From: Mycolicibacterium parafortuitum
GTDB taxonomy: Bacteria; Actinomycetota; Actinomycetes; Mycobacteriales; Mycobacteriaceae
Length of the DNA stretch: 64,000 nucleotides
Direction of reading: 5' to 3'
Assembly: GCF_010725485.1 (NCBI RefSeq)
Contig: NZ_AP022598.1
Coordinates: forward strand, 1,426,001 to 1,490,000
The translations under genes were made by a program, and so were the position numbers. The notes beneath the pieces are model-generated. The model was given only the letters and a program-made list of their open reading frames with translations, was not told the DNA's origin and did not search any database. Positions 59,018-64,000 of this stretch are shown in pieces (position 1 is the first letter of the stretch; every line of letters begins with the position of its first letter).

Positions 59018-62000
59018 TCAGGAGGCGGCGTTGAGCGTGATCTCGGCGATGTCCGAACGACTCTGGCCGTTCACCTGGCCGAGGGTGGACACCCACACGA
59101 GCACATTGGAGGTGGGTTCGGCGTCCTCGACCTCGATGGTGTTGGAGCCGGGCTTGACCGGGGTCGGCTCCGTCAGCGCGGTGGTCGCGTCCAGCGAGGA
59201 CGGGCTCGGCGACGACGAGGACCGGATCTGCACCTCGGTGCCGGTGCTGTTCAGGTTGATGGTGACCGAGCCGATCTTCGTCGGCTCCGACAGCTGGAGC
59301 ATCAACCCGACACCGTTCTTGAAGTTCGGGAACGGCACCGGGTCGCTGTAGGTGTCGATCGGCCACACCGTCGAGGAGTCACCGTCGATGGCCAGCCCGG
59401 CGGACTCCGGGGCGTCGGCCTCGCCTTCGGGCGAGAACACCGTTGCGCGAACGGGTTTGATCTCGGTGCCGGGCACGGACGGGCTGGACGAGGACCGCGA
59501 TGAGCTCGGACCGCTGAGACCGAGTTCGTCGCCGCCGAGGCCGCTGCCGACGTCGCCGAAGATCCGGCTGAGAACGGTCGCCAGCAGCACGATCGCGATG
59601 ACCGCGATGGCGCCGGCCACCGACAGACCGACGATCAGGCCTTTGCGGCGCCGGGCGGCGGCCTCGGGGTCGGGCTCGTCGTTCCAAGGTGCTGCGGCGG
59701 GGGCGGGGGAGGGGTCGTCGACCGGCGCGATGTGATCGGTGCGGTCGGCGACCGCGGTCGCCTGCTGCAGCAGGTTCAGCAGCGTCGGGGCGCTGCGGAT
59801 GCCGCCGCCCTCCTGCACCGCACGTGCCGCGGCTGCCGAGATCTGGAACGGGATGTCGCGATCGAGGGTGCGCGGCTCGGTCGGCTGGCCGGCGGCGTCG
59901 AGCTCGGCCGGAGCCAACCCGCTGGGCTCACCGGTCTCCGGCAGTGGCCACTTGTCGACCAGCAGCGCATACAGCGCCGCGCCGATCCCGCGGATGTCGT
60001 CGTCGGGGGTCGCGTCGGGCAGGGTGGCCGGGAACGCCAGCGCGACGTCGCCGTCGATGCTGACCCGGATTCTGCTGGGATGGTCGATCGACAGGGCGAC
60101 CCCGTTGCGGTGGGCCACCTCGGCGGCCGCGGCCAGCGACTGGATCGCGCGGGCGCCGCCGATCGGGGACGGGTGGGTGTCGGCGACCTCGGCCAGCGAC
60201 CCGCCCCGGATCCACTCGGAGACCACGAGGCCGCCGGTGCCGGTCCTGAGCACGTCGAGCACGCGTGCGACGCCGGGCATGTCGATCTGGCTGAGCCGCT
60301 GCGTGCGATCCAGGATGGCCTGCACCTGATGCTCGGGCATCGACCCGTCGGGGTCGACGAACGTCAGTGCCACCTGCCGGTCCAGTGCGGTGTCGGTGGC
60401 CTGCCAGAACTTCAGGTGGGTGGGCCCGCCGTGCGAGACGAGCAGCCGGTAGCGGCCACCCGCGATGGTCGCGCCGGGGATCAGATGGGTGTCCTCGGCG
60501 GCGGTGGCGGTCTCGATCGCCGGTTCGCGGGGCGGGTCGAATGCGAGCGCCTCGCGGGTGGGGTCGTTGGAGTAATCGGCACGAGGGCGCGATACGACCT
60601 CGGTGGGCTGGGACGGTGAGGCGGGCAACACCGTCGTCGCCGAGTCGAGCCCGGAATCGGGCTCCCGGTCCGCGGGTTCCTCGCCGACGCCCTCAGCGAC
60701 GTCGGGGGTCTCGGGGACGTCGGGCTGGAAGTCGTCGGGGGACGGGCCGGACGGCCGAGCGGTCGAGTCTTGGGCCGACTCGGACGGCACCGAGAACCGG
60801 GTCGTCGGCGCAGCGTCGACGTCGGGTGAAGAATCGCTGGTGGGTTTGTCGCTCACCGCTGATCCCTTCCGCCTCCCGTCGTCGGCAACCCGGGCCGAGG
60901 ACTGATTTCTGGCATCAGCGTACGTCAGCGCGCGAGGGGCCAGCGGTGGGACCGCAGCCCCACCGCGGCGCCCCGGCAGGCGGCGGCGAACCGCGGCCAG
61001 CGCGGCCAGTGCGTCGGGGACCTTGGCGCCGATCAGCACCGCCCCGATGATCGGGACCATCACCAGCCCGATGACCGTCAGCCGGATCAGCGAGCCGCCG
61101 CCGCCCCAGTGCTCGGTCAGCTGCTCCAGCCCCAGCAACTGGTCGACGACGTGGGCCGTCAGCCCCGCGGCCAACGATGCGGTGATGGTCACCAGGATCG
61201 TGCGCAGCACGTCACGGCTGAGCAGATGGCCGCCCGGCGGATCCAGGCGGTTGCGTAGCAGCAGGTGGCCGAGGGTGGCCCCGGCCAGGAAGCCGAGACC
61301 GTTGGCCAGGCCCAGATACCCGGCGACGAGGTGCGGGTCGTCGGTGACGTGCGGCGCGGCCAGCGATGCGGCGACCTTGACGATCGTGATGACGACGATC
61401 AGCGCGATCGGCGTCCACGGTTCCTCCCGCGCGTAGAACACCCGCAGCTGCAGCAGCACCATCGTGTACGGGATCAGCGTGAACGCCGACAGGGTGATCG
61501 CCATGCCCAGGTAGCCGGCGTCCACGGAACCGAAGTTGCCGTAGGAGAACAGCGCGCTGCCGATCGCCGGACCGCCGACGGTCATCAGCGCCACCACCGG
61601 AATCAGCACCAGCATCGTCAGCCGGGTCGCCAGCGACAGGTCCGCCAGCACGGCGGGGCCGTCGTTCGCGGCAGCATTGCGGGACAGCCGCGGCATCACC
61701 ACGGTCAGCACGGTGACCCCGACGATGCCGAACGGCAGCTGCAGGATCAGCCAGGTGTAGTTGTAGATCGCCGGCCCGGACGCGGCAGCGCCGCTGGCGA
61801 CCTGGTTGCCGACGATGAAACCGACCTGGCTGATGAGCACGTACAGCACCATCGCCAGCGCCATCATCCCGAACTTCTTCAGCCGGGCGTCGATACCCCA
61901 CAGCGGGCGCAGGCTGACCCGTTCGCGGCGGATCGCGACGAACAGCACCGCCGCTTGGGCCACCACGCCCAGCGTGGTACCGACTCCGAGCACCAGCAGC

Positions 62001-62641
62001 TTGGTGTCGCCCATCCGGACCGGATCGAGCGAGAGTTCGCCCGGCACAAGGACATAGACCACCAGCGTGGCGATGGCGACCACGTTGTTGACCACCGGGG
62101 CCCAGGCGGGTGGCCCGAAGATGTTGCGGGTGTTCAGGATTGCCATGAACACCGAGGACAGACCGTAGAAGATGATCTGCGGTAACAGCAGGTATGCGAA
62201 CGCGGTGGTCAGCGAGCGGTCCACCATCGGGTCGGAGCCGAGCATCAGGTCGACCAGCAGCGGAGCGCCGACCGTCGAGACGATGGTGACCGCCAGCAGC
62301 AGCGCGGTGGCGAGCGTCAAAAGCCTTCGGATGAACGCGGATCCGCCGTCGGGGTCGTCGCGTTCGGCGCGTGCCAGCACGGGCACGAAGATCGCGGTGA
62401 AGGTCGCCTCGAGGACCAGCGCCGCGATCATGTTCGGCAGCTGGTTGGCCACGGTGAACGCACTCGACAGCGCGGCGCCGAGGATCGCGGCGAGCAGCAC
62501 GATGCGGGCGAATCCGGTCAGCCGGCTGACCAGCGTGGCTACCGCCATCCCCCAGGATCGCGACACCACGGCCCGGTCGGACATCTCCGGACGCGGCTGC
62601 GGAGGTTGGGCGGGAGCCGTGTCGCGCTGGGTCTCAGCCAT
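59018..62641 (-). CDS. murJ: Lipid II flippase MurJ (MviN) fused to a pseudokinase and an extracellular domain
   Basis: A 1207-residue protein. Residues ~17-545 form the polytopic MurJ flippase (VSRLTGFARIVLLAAILG; about 14 helices). After an acidic, disordered linker, a kinase-like domain spans about 720-915. It lacks the HRD catalytic motif (the matching place reads NGVALSIDHPSRIRV) and DFG, so it is a pseudokinase. One membrane helix (about 1000-1027) precedes an extracytoplasmic carbohydrate-binding-like beta domain (about 1063-1207). In M. tuberculosis PknB phosphorylates this pseudokinase, which then recruits FhaA and blocks flipping. The ATG at 62641 overlaps the upstream gene by 8 bp. 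Confidence 0.96.
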   Translation of the reverse strand: MAETQRDTAPAQPPQPRPEMSDRAVVSRSWGMAVATLVSRLTGFARIVLLAAILGAALSSAFTVANQLPNMIAALVLEATFTAIFVPVLARAERDDPDGGSAFIRRLLTLATALLLAVTIVSTVGAPLLVDLMLGSDPMVDRSLTTAFAYLLLPQIIFYGLSSVFMAILNTRNIFGPPAWAPVVNNVVAIATLVVYVLVPGELSLDPVRMGDTKLLVLGVGTTLGVVAQAAVLFVAIRRERVSLRPLWGIDARLKKFGMMALAMVLYVLISQVGFIVGNQVASGAAASGPAIYNYTWLILQLPFGIVGVTVLTVVMPRLSRNAAANDGPAVLADLSLATRLTMLVLIPVVALMTVGGPAIGSALFSYGNFGSVDAGYLGMAITLSAFTLIPYTMVLLQLRVFYAREEPWTPIALIVVITIVKVAASLAAPHVTDDPHLVAGYLGLANGLGFLAGATLGHLLLRNRLDPPGGHLLSRDVLRTILVTITASLAAGLTAHVVDQLLGLEQLTEHWGGGGSLIRLTVIGLVMVPIIGAVLIGAKVPDALAALAAVRRRLPGRRGGAAVPPLAPRALTYADARNQSSARVADDGRRKGSAVSDKPTSDSSPDVDAAPTTRFSVPSESAQDSTARPSGPSPDDFQPDVPETPDVAEGVGEEPADREPDSGLDSATTVLPASPSQPTEVVSRPRADYSNDPTREALAFDPPREPAIETATAAEDTHLIPGATIAGGRYRLLVSHGGPTHLKFWQATDTALDRQVALTFVDPDGSMPEHQVQAILDRTQRLSQIDMPGVARVLDVLRTGTGGLVVSEWIRGGSLAEVADTHPSPIGGARAIQSLAAAAEVAHRNGVALSIDHPSRIRVSIDGDVALAFPATLPDATPDDDIRGIGAALYALLVDKWPLPETGEPSGLAPAELDAAGQPTEPRTLDRDIPFQISAAAARAVQEGGGIRSAPTLLNLLQQATAVADRTDHIAPVDDPSPAPAAAPWNDEPDPEAAARRRKGLIVGLSVAGAIAVIAIVLLATVLSRIFGDVGSGLGGDELGLSGPSSSRSSSSPSVPGTEIKPVRATVFSPEGEADAPESAGLAIDGDSSTVWPIDTYSDPVPFPNFKNGVGLMLQLSEPTKIGSVTINLNSTGTEVQIRSSSSPSPSSLDATTALTEPTPVKPGSNTIEVEDAEPTSNVLVWVSTLGQVNGQSRSDIAEITLNAAS

Positions 62642-64000
62642 CGTCGCCGCCCGGTGCGGTGGGTGCGCGGCGCTTGGCGGACCGGTGGGCGCCGGTCTCG
62701 TCGTCGTAGGCCAGCGCGACGTCGACCGGGTCCGGCCGGGTCGGGTCGGCCTCGAGATCGGCACGGTCGGGCTGGCCGCGGAACCGGTGCCACAGCCGCC
62801 GCCCGACCAGCAGCGCCAGCACCACTGCGCCGGTCAGCGTGATGATGAACAGCACCTTGCCGTACGCGTTGGAGTGCACCGACAACCGCACCGGCTCGCC
62901 GAGCGGCAGGCCGTCGGCGGTGCGCAGCGCCACGTCGACGGCGACGCGTTGGGTGAAGTGCACCTCGATGGGCACCTTCAGCGGCAGGAAGCCGGGGGGC
63001 AGCACGATCTCACCCATGTCGGTGACGGTCATCCCGGGCGGCGCGTCGATGTCCAGCCGCACCCGGATCGGCACCGGCAGGTCGTTGCGCAGCGCCAGCG
63101 GCAGCGGGCTGCGCTCGGTGGCCAGCGTGTACGAGCCGCCGGGGTTCACGATCGTCACCGCGTCGAACAGATCCTCGACGGTTCTGCGCACCGTGGTCAG
63201 CCGCTGCTGGGCCAGTCCGTTGCGGGCGTCGGGCGGAACCGACAGACTCAGCGCGCGCAGCAGGTCCTCGCGCAGCGGGGCGGTGTACTGGTTGCCGGTC
63301 AGCCCGGTGCGCTCGTCGGTGGTCAGGGCGGCGGTGAGCCCCCACAGCCGGTTCGTCGCCGCGGCGATCCCGGTGACCACACCGTCGTCGAACCTTCCTC
63401 TCGGGCTGCCCAGCGGCCCGTTCGGCGGTGCCGACTCGCGCGCGGTGGTCTGGGTTTCGGCGATCACGACCGGCAGCGGCCGGGGTACGGCGAGGCGGGC
63501 CCGGATCGCGGTCGCGACAGCCGACAGGATCGCCTGCGCGTCCGGCGGGGTCAGGTTCCACATCAGCGGAGGCATCAGGATCTGGGTGCGCGGCGCGACG
63601 TCGGGTCGCAGGCCGTGCCACAGCAGCGAGCCGAGCGCCGACTGCAGGCGCGCCGCGGGTGAGTCCTGTTTGACGGCGATGTCGAGCGACGGGTCCACGT
63701 AGGACGGCGTCTCCGGGGTCGGACCCACCCCGGCCAGCGCCGCACCGACAGCCGGGTCGAACGGCGCGGCCACCACGTTCGCGGTGTAGCGCACCGGCGC
63801 GGTGTCGGCGGTCTCGGCGACGGTGTACTCGCCGTCCTGCGGACCGACCAGGTTGGCGGCCCCGACCGCGACCGTCGGCGCCTGACCGGACAGCAATTGC
63901 ACGGCCGGCGCGGTCAGGGGTCCGTCACCGACCAGGGTGAGCCCGCGGGTCGAGGCGATCCCGAGGATCTGGTCGACGATGCCCGCGGCCCCACCGGTGG
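62634..64000 (-). CDS. DUF6049-type membrane protein (Rv3909-like), C-terminal part only
   Basis: The frame is open from base 64000 and ends at 62634, giving the last ~455 residues; the start is beyond the right edge. The visible part is mostly extracytoplasmic (NLVGPQDGEYTVAETADTAPV near its beginning) with beta-rich segments and one membrane helix close to the C-terminus (about 60-80 residues from the end), then a short cytoplasmic tail. It corresponds to M. tuberculosis Rv3909 (about 800 residues), always upstream of murJ. Its function is unknown. The stop lies inside the murJ start, so the two are probably co-translated. Confidence 0.9.
   Translation of the reverse strand, partial: TGGAAGIVDQILGIASTRGLTLVGDGPLTAPAVQLLSGQAPTVAVGAANLVGPQDGEYTVAETADTAPVRYTANVVAAPFDPAVGAALAGVGPTPETPSYVDPSLDIAVKQDSPAARLQSALGSLLWHGLRPDVAPRTQILMPPLMWNLTPPDAQAILSAVATAIRARLAVPRPLPVVIAETQTTARESAPPNGPLGSPRGRFDDGVVTGIAAATNRLWGLTAALTTDERTGLTGNQYTAPLREDLLRALSLSVPPDARNGLAQQRLTTVRRTVEDLFDAVTIVNPGGSYTLATERSPLPLALRNDLPVPIRVRLDIDAPPGMTVTDMGEIVLPPGFLPLKVPIEVHFTQRVAVDVALRTADGLPLGEPVRLSVHSNAYGKVLFIITLTGAVVLALLVGRRLWHRFRGQPDRADLEADPTRPDPVDVALAYDDETGAHRSAKRRAPTAPGGDDG

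Overview
The window is a high-GC chromosomal segment that spans the replication origin of a mycobacterium, most likely a rapid grower (Mycolicibacterium, M. smegmatis-like). From about 14.5 kb to the right edge, gene content and order follow the M. tuberculosis oriC neighbourhood, read here in inverted orientation: fhaA-fhaB-pstP-rodA-pbpA-pknA-pknB / trpG / DUF881 / crgA / PH protein / ppiA / cwsA, then tRNA-Ala, tRNA-Ile, a DUF3566 protein, gyrA, gyrB, dciA, recF, gnd, dnaN, oriC, dnaA, rpmH, rnpA, yidD, yidC, jag, rsmG, parA, parB, a GNAT-like gene, cwlM, trxA, trxB, rsmA, sigM, murJ and the C-terminal part of an Rv3909-like gene. No rRNA genes, insertion sequences or CRISPR arrays were seen.

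Region 1 (1-12.95 kb) is an accessory carbohydrate cluster. It holds a CUT2-type ABC ATPase cut by the window edge, an RpiB-type isomerase, a one-piece dihydroxyacetone-kinase-like enzyme, a CUT1-type transporter with two different ATPases, two permeases and a Tat lipoprotein, a zinc alcohol dehydrogenase, a SorC-type regulator, an SDR dehydrogenase and an FGGY kinase. The enzyme set matches the erythritol/threitol route described in M. smegmatis: tetritol to erythrulose, then erythrulose phosphate, then erythrose 4-phosphate. The dehydrogenase and regulator are divergent around nested inverted repeats that look like an operator.

Region 2 (13-14.6 kb) holds a DUF222/HNH (13E12-type) endonuclease gene and tRNA-Leu(CAG) followed by a perfect terminator-like hairpin. 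Region 3 (14.9-28 kb) is the conserved Ser/Thr-kinase and cell-division block. pknA carries a one-base deletion in a C run; restoring the base gives a 431-residue protein, the usual mycobacterial length.

Region 4 (28-35.9 kb) is an insertion relative to the M. tuberculosis order, placed between cwsA and the tRNA-Ala/tRNA-Ile pair. It carries L-serine dehydratase, a poorly coding stretch, a eukaryotic-type (GSII) glutamine synthetase, a glutaminase with the animal KGA/GLS2-like layout including ankyrin repeats, an MmyB-like regulator and a fatty-acyl-CoA ligase. The glutaminase and glutamine synthetase genes overlap and form one transcription unit although they catalyse opposing reactions. This is the most unusual feature of the window.

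Region 5 (36-56 kb) is the origin core. oriC lies between dnaN and dnaA, with several degenerate DnaA boxes and an AT-rich stretch. Three evenly spaced DnaA boxes lie upstream of dnaA, and a separate DnaA-box cluster lies about 20 kb away, upstream of the PH-protein gene. Two parS sites lie inside coding sequence (the start of rsmG and the early part of parA). Region 6 (55-64 kb) holds cwlM, the thioredoxin pair, sigM with its anti-sigma factor, and the murJ-pseudokinase fusion. PknA, PknB, PstP, FhaA, FipA, CwlM, MurJ, RodA, PbpA, CrgA and CwsA are therefore all encoded within 50 kb around the origin, a compact peptidoglycan and division control set.
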